From Cymbomonas tetramitiformis (lineage: Eukaryota > Chlorophyta > Pyramimonadophyceae > Pyramimonadales > Pyramimonadaceae): a DNA stretch of 50,709 nt. The stretch's first letter is position 1. Every line of letters begins with the position of its first letter. Location of the stretch: contig LGRX02029209.1 of assembly GCA_001247695.2 (NCBI GenBank), forward strand, positions 1-50,709. The letters are read 5' to 3'. Under the pieces are notes generated by a model, which saw only the letters and a program-made list of their open reading frames with translations, was not told the origin of the DNA and searched no databases. The translations under genes were made by a program, and so were the position numbers. Below are positions 41,901-50,709 of this stretch, piece after piece.

Positions 41901-44900
41901 CTTCACCGTCACATATACAGTGAAGGGTGGCCGCGCGATCTCGGTGCACCTCTGCTCGGATATCAACATGCCCCTAGAGCAGGTTGGAGAAAACATGACA
42001 CTGCAGGTGGGGCACGGTGCCCTACGGCCCCAGCGGTGGTGGATTGCTTGCCTCGCTGCCAGGAACCAGCCCGGAGGCGGTGGTGCACACTCGCCCTTAG
42101 AAGCGCGTGATCGAAGGGCTCAGGGGCGTGCCTGCTGTCTTGTGCTGAAGGCCCATCCTTGATGATTCTTGAAAGCCTCGCGCGTTGCGCCTTGCGTGGC
42201 ACATGGTTTGACTTGTTGAAGGTCTCGTACATGCAAGACAGCCACGACATCCCCTAAAGGCTGAGGGTGGATGCGGCACGAAGCCGCCCCCTTTAGAAAC
42301 TGCGATGCCTTGGCAAAGGTCCACAGTCTCACGCGGTGGGGGGGCGAAGGAGGGGTCAGGTGCTCCCCGGAGCTGCGGAGGCGCCGAATACGGAAATATA
42401 TCTCACCAGCAGCATGCAGAACGACCGGAGCGAGGCAGTGCCAGGCGCAAGGGTGCGGTGCAGCCAACAACTGACTTGTGGGGGAGCCATCACGGCGGGG
42501 GCGATGATCAGCCTGGAGGCCCTCGTGTTTGATGTGCATATGAACCAGCTGGAGGACGGGGGCAACGCGTTGATGCTGCAGCTCAGCCCTATAGTCCCCG
42601 AGACTCATGCCAATTACTCGGGCGTGGGCGGTATTCATCTGCTTGCGGCTCGGGCCACTGCTGCAAACAAATATGGGGCCACCATCTTGGTCGATGGAGC
42701 CATTGCCATGCAATTCGACTTACTGGTTGCTTCCGGTACACCTGATGCGGCGGCAACCTCGATTTACATGCTCGACCCGGCTACGGGCGAGGCCTCGTCT
42801 GCTTCGTGCGCGGGACGAGAGGTCTGCGGCAGCGTGGGCGCGGCAGACACGGTCATGAGGATGGCGGTCACAGTGCGGGATGCGTTCGGAAATACGATCG
42901 GCGCAGCAGACGTGGCCCCATCTGTGGATACTACGGAGGATATGGTGCGGGCAAATGTGACAGTGGCATCCCTCGCCAGCTGGGAAGTGCAGCCACGTGC
43001 CGTTGACATCATCCCCGCGGTGCGACACCAGAGCCCGCTTCACGCCCCCACTCTGATCTTCAGACGGCCTTTCGCCCGCGTGCATGCCTCCTCTCGATGC
43101 GCCTCAGAGCAAGCAGGGGAAGGCTGCGCACGCCATGCGTGCACGCTTACGATTGGTCATCTTTTGTCGCAGGCGGCAGTATTCTGTTGAGTGTGACGAC
43201 ATGCATCAGCCGTCAAAGTACCTGAAGCACCAGCCGCGAAAAGGTTTAGGGGTTTCATCTACACAGAAGCATGATGCATGCCAGCCCCATATTGTTGGGG
43301 GCGCTGTGAGCAGATGTTATGCAAGCAACAGCGTACTTGCTGAGACCATGGAGATTGTTGGTGTGACGCCCCTCCTTTCCCCACTCATGCCTGCTGACAG
43401 GTGGCAAGAGCATCATCTTCCCGCTTTAACCTCGACCTCAATCTGACAGCAGCAGGGACCTATGCCCTGGCGGTCACCCTCAACGGGGAGAACATCACGG
43501 CAGGCCCCGTCAGGCTGCGCGTGCAGGCAGCGCCGCACGAGCTGGCCATGACGCGCATCTATCGGCTGGAGAAGAGCAGCGGGCTGCGGTGCACAGACAC
43601 GGTGTGCGGGGGCAGCACTCAGCCGGGAGCGCAGGTCGCGCTGCAGGTGGTGCTGCGGGACGCGTATGGGAACCCCCTGCAGCAGTACACCGCGGCCGAC
43701 GTCGTTATCGATGCGAAGTTTCAGGGCGAGGGCACCGTGCAGTGGCTGTCTCATGCGGATGGCAACACGCTGCTGAGTGTCTCCTGCAACCAAGTGGGCG
43801 TGCACCGCCTTGATGTTCTGATCGGCGGTAGTCAGGTGCGGTTGGGGCTCCCTCCGTGAGGGAACCACTGTTCACCTCAGGCAAGGAGAATGTTGTGTCA
43901 TACAATGCCTGGAACCATGGAACCCTTGGATCATTGTTGTACGGCGCCCGGTACCCGTTGGATGCATGGCCTTCATGCCAAAGCCGCGTGTGGCCTTCCC
44001 AGCCAGCCCCGTGCTGCTTGTTTGCGCCGCCCTGCAGAGTGTACCGACTTTTGGAGGCAGAAGCTGCGGGCCGTCCGCGGCTGCTGATGGTCAACGCCAT
44101 CAGGACCGTTGCTGCGCAAGGAGTGGCCTCTTGCGGCTGGGAGCTTGACGGTCTGTGCGGGGTTGCAGGCGCCGCACTCCCCCGTGCTGCTGAGCTTTGA
44201 CCACGTACCCCCGTCGGTGAGCGGCTCGCTTATGGTGGATGCTGGCAGCGTGAACCAGACCGACTCGCAGCTGGAGGAAATTGTTGTATCTGCTCTAGTC
44301 GAGGCCTTGGAGCTGGACCCTTCTGTGGTCGTCGTTGACAAAATTGTGGAAGCCCCAGAACGAAGTGCGACCCGCCGGCTCGCTCAATCCAACGCGCTCC
44401 CAAAGACCACGACGCTCAACGTGAGCTACAGCTTGGTTGGGCGGACCATGTCGGACACAGAGGGTATCCTCCTGGCCAGCGAGGCCATGCTCGAAGCTGA
44501 CTTTGCAGCTACCCTCAGCAACACCGACTCCATGGCCTCGAGTGGATATGTTGTAACTGGCTCTGCCCTCACCTCCGGGAGTGACTCATATGAGCTGCCG
44601 CAGGTGCTCACCCCCCGCTCAGCTCCTTGGGCTGGGCGTTCCGCTGTCCATTTCTGATTGGTCTGCAGCTCCCCCACACGCTGCAGTGTCGCCTCGTTGC
44701 TTTCGGACAGCCGAGCAGTGCTCACCAGGCGGGGCGCCGTGTGATGCGACAACGTTCCGCCGGAGACCTATTGGCATCAGCCTTCTCTTTTCCAGGCCTC
44801 ATACGTGCCGAGGCAATCCACCCCCTGACATCGTGATGAGGCTGCAAGTAGGACTCCGACAAGGGCTCAGCTGTGTTCTCTTGTGCTTCCCACCCTCCCA

Positions 44901-47900
44901 ACCCAAAATCTCTGTACAGCTGCAAGACCCACATGGACTATTTGCAGCAGCCAGAAATAGATATTTACTGTCTGTACACTTAAAGTCTCGGCTGGTAGCT
45001 TAGACAGCACCAGCCAGACAAATGCTATTCGTTTAACGGATACCCGGCCGTGTGCCTGTTGTGGCAGTAGCTCGGTGTGTGCAAAACAAATGTCTAATTC
45101 TTACATGTGACTGCTCGCCCATCCCGGATCTACCTAATTCCGTATGGATCCCAGCTACATGTCTCTACCAATGGATGCACAGCATCCGTGGCATCACATT
45201 CTACAAAGCGAGGTGTCCTGCTCAGGAGGCTCTGCGTAGCCAGCCACAACCATTCACGCACAGCTCATGTCCGGCAATGAGCAGGATGTCCTCATATTAG
45301 AGCTGAGGGCCCCACTCAACTGCCTCTCTCATCTGCCTTCAGGGCAGTGATTGGCTCGGTGTTTGGCCCAGCGTGCCTTTTTACCACTGTTCCTGGATTG
45401 AGGTTTGCCAGCCTGATCTACCCATGTCGTCAGCCCATCCAGGGGCTTTTTGGCTCGTTCATTCAACCTACCAAGCTCGGAGGCTCTATTGGTCAAGCTT
45501 GGACGCGTCAGTTCCCCACCCTAAAGAAAGCTAAGCCGTGCGGTCTGAAGGGTCAAACCGCCTGCCTGCTGCATGTGGCCAGGGCGACGTTGAGCCTCTG
45601 GGCCCGTGTCTGTGCTGCGCCTTGCGGCCTGCTCGGGTCTGTTGGATACTGCCCTCCAAAAAAAAATCGGCGTTGTCCAATGCGCAGCCTCCCCCTATAC
45701 CCCTTTATACCCCCTATATATACTCCCCCTATACCCCCGGTGCTATCTAGGTGATATTGCCTGGCGAGCAAAGTGCCAAAGGGCTTTCTTCTAGTGACGG
45801 CCGCAGATGGTCGCCACTTAACTCCCAAATCTCGTGGCTTATGAGTTGCGCTAGAGTGGCAGGTGCGGCGCGGGCAATGTATGTGGACTGGGGCGTGATG
45901 GGGCGCGCAGGCGAGTGCCGCCCACTCGCGTGTCGTCAGCGATGACTGCACTGAAATCTGGGCCTCGCTTGACGCGGAGAACAGTAAGAACTGCTTCTGC
46001 GTGGATGAGCTGGACTGTCCAGGGGCCTCGGACCCTGGTTGGCTTGGGGTGCAAGCGGGCGTCACGTTGAGCTACACTATCAGCCTCTCCGACACCTATG
46101 GCAACCAGATGACCTTCAATCCGAGCATGTCCGTCATCTGGCGACTCCATGACGCCGCCGGCCAGCAGCTGAGCTCGTTAGTGATTCCTGGTACCGAGAG
46201 CTACGCCTTCGGCAGGATGCTAGGTACTCGACATCTTGCCATCCCTCGCTGCCACTGATGGCTGTGCACGGTGCACTGCAACCTCGCTGAGCCACAAACG
46301 CATGCAGGATGCCCAATGACCTACAGGACGCCTGGCACACCGCGCCACACTACGAGGGGCCAAAGCACCACACTGCGAGGGCTCGAAATACCAGTGTGCT
46401 GCCAGCTGCTACTCATGCGTCACATCGCGGGGATAGTGGGCGCTCACACAGCTTGGCGGGACTTGTGCCTGTGGGTTTTTGTGCTTGGACGGTTGTGTAT
46501 AGCATCGGGTCGGTTCAGACTTGGGCGGGGCCTTGCACTTTGACCTGCAGGGGTGCCATCCGAGCGACTGATCTAGTGGTGTCACGCGGAGTGGCGTCAT
46601 GTGGGGTGACCAGAGGTTCTTTGGGTGTTTGAACTCAGTCGCCTCACTCGATGATGCTCTCCCCACCTCTCGCTCTTGCTCTCTGCTACACAGGTGTCTC
46701 CAACGGCAACGGGACCTACACGGTAGAGCTGACCATGGCGATCGCACAGAGCTACTACAGTGTGGCATATCTCGGGGGAGTGAGCAGTGAAGATGCAGTC
46801 AATGGCATGGCACGGGGGTTCAAGGTGGCGGTGACGTGGCAAGACACCACGAGTGTGTCAAATAGCAGCTTTACACTTGGCAGCGACTGTAGCACGGCAA
46901 TGCTCGCCGGGGAGCAGTTCACGCTCTCGGTGGCGACGCGCGATCTCTTTGGCAACCTCCGTGGTGTCGATGACAACAGGTTCAACGTGACACAGGTACC
47001 ACCGTCAACCGCATCCACCTGTTCCCATCCTCGTGTGAGCCGGTTGAGGGGTTGCAGGAGTGTTGTGCGTACGGGTACATGGTGAGTCACCCGGTCTCTG
47101 GAATGCACAGAACTGCTCGGCAGGCCCGCACGGGCGTGGCGGCTGGTGCTGCCGGGCCTGGCTCTTGACGGGAGGCAGGCTACCAAAAGCTGGAAGCAAA
47201 TGCAGGCCTCCCCGGAAGGAGCAGTAATTGAGGCAGTAAGAAAGCATCAGATTCCATTCTGTCAAAGGTTGACGACGCCGCTCCGGAGCGAAAGCGGGGC
47301 TCAGTCGCCACGCAGTGTGTAGGGGCATCACGAGCCGTGCCTCTGGGCCCTCACTTCGACAATGACCCGCCAGTGGGATGTTGCCGAGGCGCAGGAATTC
47401 CACCGGCCCGAAGGGGAAAGCATGGACCAAAGAGGCGCTTCCGGCGCCGCTTCGGAGGACCTGCCAGCGCCGCGCTTCGAAGGGAACGGCGTGTACTTGC
47501 TCAACATAACGCGCACCGTGGCCGGCATCTATTCCTTCACAGTGGGCCTCCACGGGGAGCTCCTGGCGGGCCCAGGGGGCCATCCTCAAGGGCAGATGAC
47601 CGTCAACCCGGCCGCCCTGTGCGCCAACTGCTCTCTCATTGCTCATGTCACTAGCGAGTCTCTCGAGGTGACCTCAGCTGCACGCTAACCCCATACCTCA
47701 CTTCCATGTACCTCCTATCGCCCATCGAGGTGGGTTCCAATGCCCAGCCAGCGGGCATCATGCTGTGAATTGTGCCGATTTGGCTTCCTTCTACTAGCAA
47801 GATGGAGCAAACGATTGGGATAACAAGCAAGCGCCTCGTCGGGATCCGCCACCCCTCCGAAGGGGGGTGGTGGAGGCGGGTGGTGTCTCCACCACGTCAC

Positions 47901-50253
47901 CTCGAGACCCTGGCGCACCCTCGTGACCCCGGCCCCTGATCTGACCCCTGACCACGGGTCTAAGCCCAACCTTGCGTCGCCGGGAAGCATTCACTCTGCC
48001 ACTGGCCCGAGGAGCGAAGTACTTCTGATCGGTGGGCCAGTATGGCGCTGTCGGACCTGGGAACGTCCGAGGCTCAGCGGATGTGCGTGTGAATGCGGGT
48101 CGCAGAGTGACACTACAGGTGACGCGGTCAAGGGGTCGGCGCGAGATGGTGGCGCGCCAGCGACTGCGCAAAGCGGGGATGATGGGGCGCCTCTGGGAGG
48201 GCTGCCGGCCTATCTTACGCTCGGATTTCCGGAGCCGATGCCGACCACTGTCCGCCACGTGGTGGTGGTGCTGGCGATGGACTCGTATGGCAATAGGCGG
48301 AACAGGCCGAATGCGGACATCTTCATCCTGACGGTAGAGCCACTCGCGACGACCCCGAGCAGGGCAGGCGCCATCAGCACCACAACGATTACCCAGGTGT
48401 CAAATGCGGTGTTGATGGCTTCCGGCCTTGAGCACCGGATCCACCTGGAACTTGCGCTGGAGTTCAGTGGGGACGCTGTGATCAGCATCACTGCGCCCGA
48501 CAATTCGCAGGTCGGCAGCCAGCACAACACCACCCTGGGGTGCCCTGCAGGATACCTGGCGGAGAGCGCGGACGGCATGGTGGGCGGTTGCGTCGAATGT
48601 CAGAACGGGTTGGTGTGCCTGGGCGGCACAAGCTTCGAGGTGAGTTTGGGGTCTGTCCCTTTGGCATTGATGAGTCCGTGCAATGCCACGTGTTGTCACG
48701 TGTTTCGCACAGGCTGCTTCACCCCATCAGGGGATCCGCTCAGTTTCACATGTTTGTCGTGCACTTGCACCTTGCTCTCCAGCCACAGACCCAATCCTTC
48801 TACACACCTTAGGGCGTGCCTGAGGTGGTCAGTTTGCGTGATCGGCATTTTTGAGAAAGCGGTCGGCACGCGCCTGTCACTCCTCAAATATGGATGTTGG
48901 TGAGCGGGAGAGGCTACCCGTTTTAAGAATGGGTGGGTACGTAGTGACGGTGTCGAAGAAGGGCAAGCATAGGCGGGAGAGAGTGGCGAAGGCAGGGGTA
49001 AAGCACCGGCTGGCACACCTGAAGCTGTAGAGAGAGTGAGAGGGTGTCGGCGGGTTGAACGTGAATGTGGAGAACAGGTGGAGGACGGATACTGGATTGC
49101 TGACAATGCCGCGCAGTGCTCCGATGGCGATTGCGTTCTGAAACGGGTTTATAAGTGTGATGTTTCGGTGGGTATCCCACCAATGCCGCCACCTGTGCCC
49201 CTCTGTGTGGCTGCTCGGCTCATGGCTTTGCAGCCTAAGTCAAAGTTGCACCGCGCTGCGAGCTTCTTACTCTCTGGCGGGGGCATCCGGGGGGGAGGGA
49301 CATGGCAGGCGGCGTGCACCACCAACGAAACCGCCGACGGGAGCTGGCAGCGGCGCACGATGAATTTTGAAGGGGTCACGCAGCTGAATCTGTGCAAGGA
49401 AGGGTATGATGAAGGCATCATCCTTTGTGACAGCTGCACAGCCGGGTACGAGCAGAGCCCCACCGGCACCTGCCAGAAGTGCAAGGCCTCCTCCTGGCAG
49501 GTGTGGGCGCAGTTTGGTGCTGTGATGGTATTCATTGGCGCGCTGGTGCGCGGCATCTATATCCTGGTCATACGTAGCCAGAGGGACTCCGCGTCGTCCA
49601 GCGATGATATGGCGTATGGCATCCTCTTCTTGTCCGATTTGCAGGTGTGAACCCCCTCAGGCCCGCGCATTGCAGCCGAGACTCCCTCCTTCTACGGCGC
49701 CCGACATCCTTTTCTATAACTCCACACCATCGCAACAGGCACTGCACACCTCTCCTCGGAGGCCTGCATGGACCCAAGCGCGGTAATCTGTGGGCCACCG
49801 CACCCTTTGATGTGCCTTCTAAGCCCCCCTCAGACCGACCCTTCCGCTTCTGTACACTCCTGGATGACGTCTGCTACTGGCGCATGCTCATGGGCGCCGC
49901 GAGGCGCTCGAGAGGGACAGAGCAGACGAGTGGATGCGAGGCCGACAGCGCGGGGCGAGCGCAGGGGCTGGAGAGCGACATCAAGGCTTCGGCGCAGTCC
50001 TTTAAGGGGATCCTGCAGATCCTAATGAATCAACTCCAAGTGCTCGGGCAGTTCTCTAGCCTGTTTACCACCCGCATTCCGGGAGCGCTTCGCAGTGTGC
50101 TGTCCGGCATCACCGTGGTCAACTTCCAGCTGTTCGATTACGTCAGCCTGCAGTGCATGTACGTGTCAATAGCAAGTGGGGCCCACTCCTTCGATGTCGG
50201 TGGTTTCTACGCCGATTTCATCCTGAAGGCTAGTATTCCCTTCATCTTGGCCG
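25605..50253 (+). CDS. Giant mosaic surface protein: Kelch, beta-helix, Cys-rich, filamin-like, membrane
   Basis: About 30 exons, joined by hand. Most junctions from 34206 onward are phase-consistent; those between 26968 and 34206 are less certain. The order is Kelch blades (25605-36603), a Gly/Asn-rich beta-helix (36729-39235), ephrin-receptor-like Cys repeats (39841-41080), filamin-like Ig repeats (41467-48639), Cys-rich segments (48540-49500), and a hydrophobic membrane segment with a post-membrane region (49500-50253). NxS/T sequons are frequent, as expected for a secreted ectodomain. No start or stop codon was identified; the gene continues right. Known algal ephrin-like Cys-rich membrane proteins are the nearest comparison; a role in adhesion or sensing is inference. 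A split into two genes (Kelch versus the rest) is possible but phases across 36221/36356 and 36603/36729 argue against it. Confidence 0.75.
26939..27052 (+). repeat. 38-bp tandem array spanning a 5' splice site
   Basis: Three units of GATCAATGCACTTGTGACCA plus ~18 bp each end in CAG/GTACCCCCC, giving candidate donors at 26969, 27007 and 27045. Because 38 is not a multiple of 3, each donor leaves a different phase. The reading frame stays open through the first two units. Confidence 0.85.
27640..28800 (+). repeat. Diverged copy of the 9.4-10.5 kb repeat element, in an intron
   Basis: 27640-28015 is related to 9435-9830 (shared CACACGCCGGGCCCCTCA and CAGCGATGACCACTTACAAC). 28725-28800 matches the 3' end at 10440-10500. 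The middle is not clearly alignable by eye. The copy lies between Kelch exons 26968 and 29854. The open frames within it (including 312 codons on the minus strand) are probably by-products of GC-rich sequence. Confidence 0.65.
28812..28842 (+). repeat. Degenerate telomere-like repeat
   Basis: Three to four units of CCTAAA with one extra A occur just after the repeat-element copy. They resemble the plant/green-algal CCCTAAA heptamer. Confidence 0.6.
29854..30605 (+). CDS. Kelch exons (two blades)
   Basis: Exon 29854-29975 (acceptor CTCCGCAG, donor AAG/GTGAGA) encodes VGEDLFLQHNNSLYSYRHSD followed by QSWSLI. Exon 30412 to about 30605 (acceptor GGGGGCAG) encodes GELYIFTSNVENATSIWRYN. The two join in phase 0. 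Both show a G-x-L-hydrophobic strand followed by an aromatic-rich strand, as in Kelch blades. The second donor is weak (AT/GTGGTT), so its end is approximate. Confidence 0.55.
30215..30238 (+). repeat. Interstitial telomere-type (CCCTAAA) repeat
   Basis: Three units of CCTAAAC/CCTAAAC, the green-lineage telomere heptamer, lie in the intron between two Kelch exons. Confidence 0.8.
30820..31530 (+). repeat. Degenerate minisatellites in a Kelch-gene intron
   Basis: 30868-31010 repeats a ~60-bp unit built from ATGCCCACCTCCGTGACTGC and a sister half-unit with CCCACCCCCGTG. From about 31200 to 31530 a shorter, degenerate unit (GTGACTGAAGGGCTATGACT) recurs many times. No exon was identified with confidence between 30605 and 32681. 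A possible small exon begins at 31754 after GTGCAG. Confidence 0.7.
32608..32686 (+). repeat. Duplicated 3' splice site with hairpin
   Basis: Two ~30-bp copies (32608-32637 and 32657-32686) share GCTGCCT-GTG-AGGTAGT-TCAGCGGCCT. The second holds the acceptor used by exon 32681. Between them, GAAACTACCT (32640-32649) is the reverse complement of AGGTAGTTTC (32669-32678), so the pre-mRNA can form a 10-bp stem ending at the acceptor AG. Confidence 0.75.
32681..32930 (+). CDS. Kelch exon
   Basis: Acceptor TTTCAG/C and donor AAA/GTAAGC. It encodes GLYYKNEEAP, then a Kelch strand pair NHGMAVVDGDIYVFGCGEE. It ends in phase 0 and joins exon 34206 in frame. Confidence 0.65.
33205..33678 (+). repeat. 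~23-bp minisatellite (about 20 copies) in an intron
   Basis: Units vary around CAACTACTATTCCTCCACAC plus GCG; some have TTCCTTCACACG. The array makes long Thr/Tyr/His-rich frames in all three plus-strand frames, which is an effect of the repeat and not coding. It lies between Kelch exons 32930 and 34206. Confidence 0.9.
34206..36603 (+). CDS. Kelch exons (main propeller block)
   Basis: Exons 34206-34514, 34884-34988, 35351-35684, 36038-36221 and 36356-36603, all phase-consistent. Blades are clear: KLAVYTISTGQWSVHTVTGS; then ARPQ joined to GQGHRQVFARGTLFGYGG; DELL joined to VYDITSG; DLWMLR...TWIEI...ARWRHHLLLVED; HLMLLG joined to GGVDEAD. The last exon (GVVIVALTNSHQLYTLETA) leads into the beta-helix. 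Kelch propellers usually bind proteins. Here the later domains suggest that the propeller is extracellular, though no signal peptide could be checked. Confidence 0.8.
36619..36695 (+). repeat. Two 36-bp tandem repeats in a 125-bp intron
   Basis: Two units containing GCACCTGCAGGGCAGGCTGA and GCGCGGCTGAG fill most of the short intron 36604-36728. The true acceptor (GCACCAG/GT, exon from 36729) lies beyond them. Confidence 0.8.
36729..39235 (+). CDS. Beta-helix (PMP-like) exons
   Basis: Exons 36729-37268, 37732-38037 and about 38745-39235, joined in phase 1. The protein has recurring short strands ended by Gly-rich turns: SGGAMYL, KGGAVYLVDS, GYGGGLYSS, NNRALYGGGFF, NQATNGGGF, GDGGALYIES, QRGGGLA and GNQATGGGYG. 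This is the pattern of right-handed parallel beta-helices, such as chlamydial polymorphic outer-membrane repeats and related algal surface proteins. The third exon's start is uncertain because its acceptor is copied in the array at 38331-38779; the phase fits the last copy. The final exon ends LLDLL and joins exon 39841 in phase 0. Confidence 0.75.
38331..38779 (+). repeat. 65-bp tandem array of seven units carrying a copied 3' splice site
   Basis: Units start at 38331, 38396, 38461, 38525, 38587, 38652 and 38717. Each contains GGTTGATCAG/CGCTT, the same acceptor and first bases as the beta-helix exon at 38745, followed by ~25 bp resembling the exon start. The last unit runs into the exon. 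Periods of 62-65 bp are mostly not multiples of three, so most upstream acceptors would change the frame. Confidence 0.9.
39841..41080 (+). CDS. Ephrin-receptor-like Cys-rich exons
   Basis: Exon 39841-40300 begins VLANDAFGMVV, an Ig-like strand set. It then has NVTVRNCTAGEF, CQACQAGTY, CPPCPAGTYG and CTPCPAG. Exon 40461-41080 continues in phase as TYQNLLQAASREDCLECAMN, then CIPCGANAE, CICSPGY, CSECPRGYFSF, CTACNAGTFSS, CITCPAGHFSL and CAECPNG. The repeated C-x2-C-P-x-G-(T/H)-(Y/F) pattern is typical of the tyrosine-kinase ephrin A/B receptor-like domain, disulfide-bonded and extracellular. A Pro/Ala-rich linker (PPPAAPSP) interrupts the Cys repeats. I chose donor CAG/GTGAGA at 41081 because it gives phase 0 to exon 41467; a later GT at 41136 breaks the frame. 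Confidence 0.8.
41467..43835 (+). CDS. Filamin-like repeat exons, block 1
   Basis: Exons 41467-42006, 42381-43019 and 43401-43835, all phase 0. Repeats show the filamin Ig-fold pattern, with D-x-YGN in the middle (DFVVRLYDVYGNPQ, MAVTVRDAFGNTI, QVVLRDAYGNPLQ) and a G-x-Y strand near the end (VPGWYLVSV, AAGTYALAVTLNGENI). Such repeats act as spacers or protein-binding modules. Introns of ~370-380 bp separate the exons and appear to hold no genes. Confidence 0.75.
44169..44603 (+). CDS. Exon for an unassigned domain between filamin repeats
   Basis: Acceptor GGTTGCAG and donor CAG/GTGCTC, phase 0 on both sides. The exon encodes about 145 aa with SPVLLSFDHVPPS, an alternating hydrophobic stretch (VVSALVEALELDPSVVVVDK), a basic patch RSATRRLAQ and LNVSYSLVG. 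This alpha/beta alternation resembles small SEA-like or ferredoxin-like modules seen in algal surface proteins, but I cannot name it. Confidence 0.6.
44604..45910. other. 1.3-kb intron, no gene seen
   Basis: Intron between exons 44603 and 45911, both phase 0. It contains a CCCTATA/TATACCCC low-complexity tract near 45690-45740. The open frames in it are short and unsupported. Confidence 0.5.
45911..47667 (+). CDS. Filamin-like repeat exons, block 2
   Basis: Exons 45911-46223, 46694-46995 and 47395-47667. The 46223/46694 junction splits a Gly codon (phase 1) and reads RMLG-VSNGNGTYTVEL, a complete filamin strand pair. Other markers are SLSDTYGNQM, VATRDLFGNLR and VAGIYSFTVGLHGEL. A CFCVDELDC segment gives extra cysteines. 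The start of the last exon (GCGCAG/GAATTC) is the best phase-0 acceptor but not certain. Confidence 0.72.
48041..49167 (+). CDS. Filamin-like repeat 3 and second Cys-rich segment
   Basis: Proposed exons 48041-48118, 48235-48639 and 49079-49167, all phase 0. The first encodes ADVRVNAGRRVTLQ, the second VVVVLAMDSYGNRRN and then CPAGYL...GGCVECQNGLVCLGG. The third encodes DGYWIADNAAQC, a CVLKR segment and VYKCDVS. The 116-bp intron between the first two is inferred because the reading frame shifts there; a 1-nt sequence error is the alternative. Confidence 0.65.
49309..49644 (+). CDS. Cys-rich and transmembrane exon
   Basis: Acceptor ATGGCAG and donor TTGCAG/GTGTGA, phase 0 on both sides. It continues the Cys-rich unit (LCKEGYDEGIILCDSCTAGY, then TGTCQKC). 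Next comes a hydrophobic stretch of about 24 residues (VWAQFGAVMVFIGALVRGIY then ILVI), flanked by Arg on its far side. This is a good single membrane span with the preceding domains outside the cell. Confidence 0.8.
49965..50253 (+). CDS. Post-membrane exon
   Basis: The best phase-0 acceptor is GAGCGCAG at 49964 (49922 is an alternative); donor GCCG/GTGCGT. It encodes SFKGILQILMNQLQVLGQFS, further hydrophobic and aromatic segments (VVNFQLFDYVSLQC) and a last hydrophobic end (ASIPFILAG). Similar regions with N-x-LQVLG follow the first membrane span in ephrin-like algal and oomycete/brown-algal proteins (from memory). More membrane spans probably follow. Confidence 0.65.
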
Positions 50254-50709
50254 GTGCGTTTATGCCCCTGGCCCCACTGCCTCTTCCCCTTCAACTTGGC
50301 CAGTGCGCCGTGGCCCCAGCCCAAGCTGTCTCTTTGCCATGCACTCATTCTCCCTCCTTGCATTAGGAGGGGAGGTTGGCTTTTGGGGATGCTTCAGGAA
50401 CAAATATATCTGTGGTGTTCCACTATTCGAGGAAAATAAAAAATCCAAAAACGTCTGAGGAGGAGAAGAAGTGGAGCCGTGACGTGATCACTGGTTGGGC
50501 CTCCCCCCTTGAGGACCTCTTTGCAGGAAGGGGGTCAGAGCCACCAACGTGGTGCTCTGAGAGGGGGCGTGCTAGCCGTGGCTGAACGCGTACGCATGTA
50601 GGCTGTGGGTGAGAGTGAAAAGGAGGTGAAGGCGCAGCGTGGGAATGCATTGAACTCGTGCGGTGCAGCGACCAATGGTGTGATAGTGGCGAGGTGCAGC
50701 GACCAATGG
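50254..50709. other. Intron or continuing gene, unresolved
   Basis: After the donor at 50254 no exon can be placed with confidence. A Lys/Glu-rich frame at about 50430-50500 could be one. The window ends with a short duplicated AGCGACCAATGG sequence (50667-50680 and 50698-50709). Confidence 0.3.

Overview
The window looks like nuclear DNA of a eukaryotic microalga, most likely from the green lineage. The genes are split by many GT-AG introns, with exon phases that match across junctions. There are short interstitial arrays of the plant-type telomere heptamer (TTTAGGG/CCCTAAA) near 4.78, 28.81 and 30.22 kb. It carries a DIRS/PAT-type tyrosine-recombinase retrotransposon and a giant mosaic cell-surface gene of a kind I associate with prasinophyte and other algal genomes. 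The taxon is an inference; no rRNA or marker gene is present.

Layout. 1-5.4 kb holds no recognisable gene. It contains a candidate small inverted-repeat element (1415-2122) with a perfect 20-bp palindrome inside, other GC-rich hairpins, and a 1.8-kb element bounded by ~253-bp direct repeats (3296-5099). 5411-6421 (minus) is an intronless 336-aa protein with an NPPF motif that resembles phage/viral Dam-like N6-adenine methyltransferases. 6.9-10.56 kb is a block of dispersed repeats; related copies lie at 20.76-21.49 kb (apparently deleted internally) and 27.64-28.80 kb.

10767-19977 (minus) is a gene for ATP sulfurylase, reconstructed here from ten exons whose phases all agree. One intron (13035-18837) holds a complete, oppositely oriented 5.3-kb retrotransposon (13372-18659). 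The element has Gag, RT-RNase H-methyltransferase and tyrosine recombinase ORFs, and PAT/Ngaro-type split direct repeats whose copies appear identical. Its recombinase has an N-terminal Tudor-like domain, which is the most unusual observation in the window.

21.5-25.6 kb is mostly non-coding and includes a 493-bp fold-back element flanked by TTAA. From 25605 past the right part of the window runs one large plus-strand gene with about 30 exons. In order it encodes Kelch beta-propeller blades, a Gly/Asn-rich beta-helix (PMP-like) region, ephrin-receptor-like Cys-rich repeats, filamin-like Ig repeats, a second Cys-rich block and a membrane segment. Neither its start nor its stop was found. Several of its introns, and one in the ATP sulfurylase gene, carry tandem arrays whose units include a copy of the adjacent splice site. 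This recurrent pattern is the second observation worth following.

The genes do not form one pathway: ATP sulfurylase is sulfate assimilation, the large gene is a probable surface receptor or adhesin, and the rest is mobile or virus-derived DNA.
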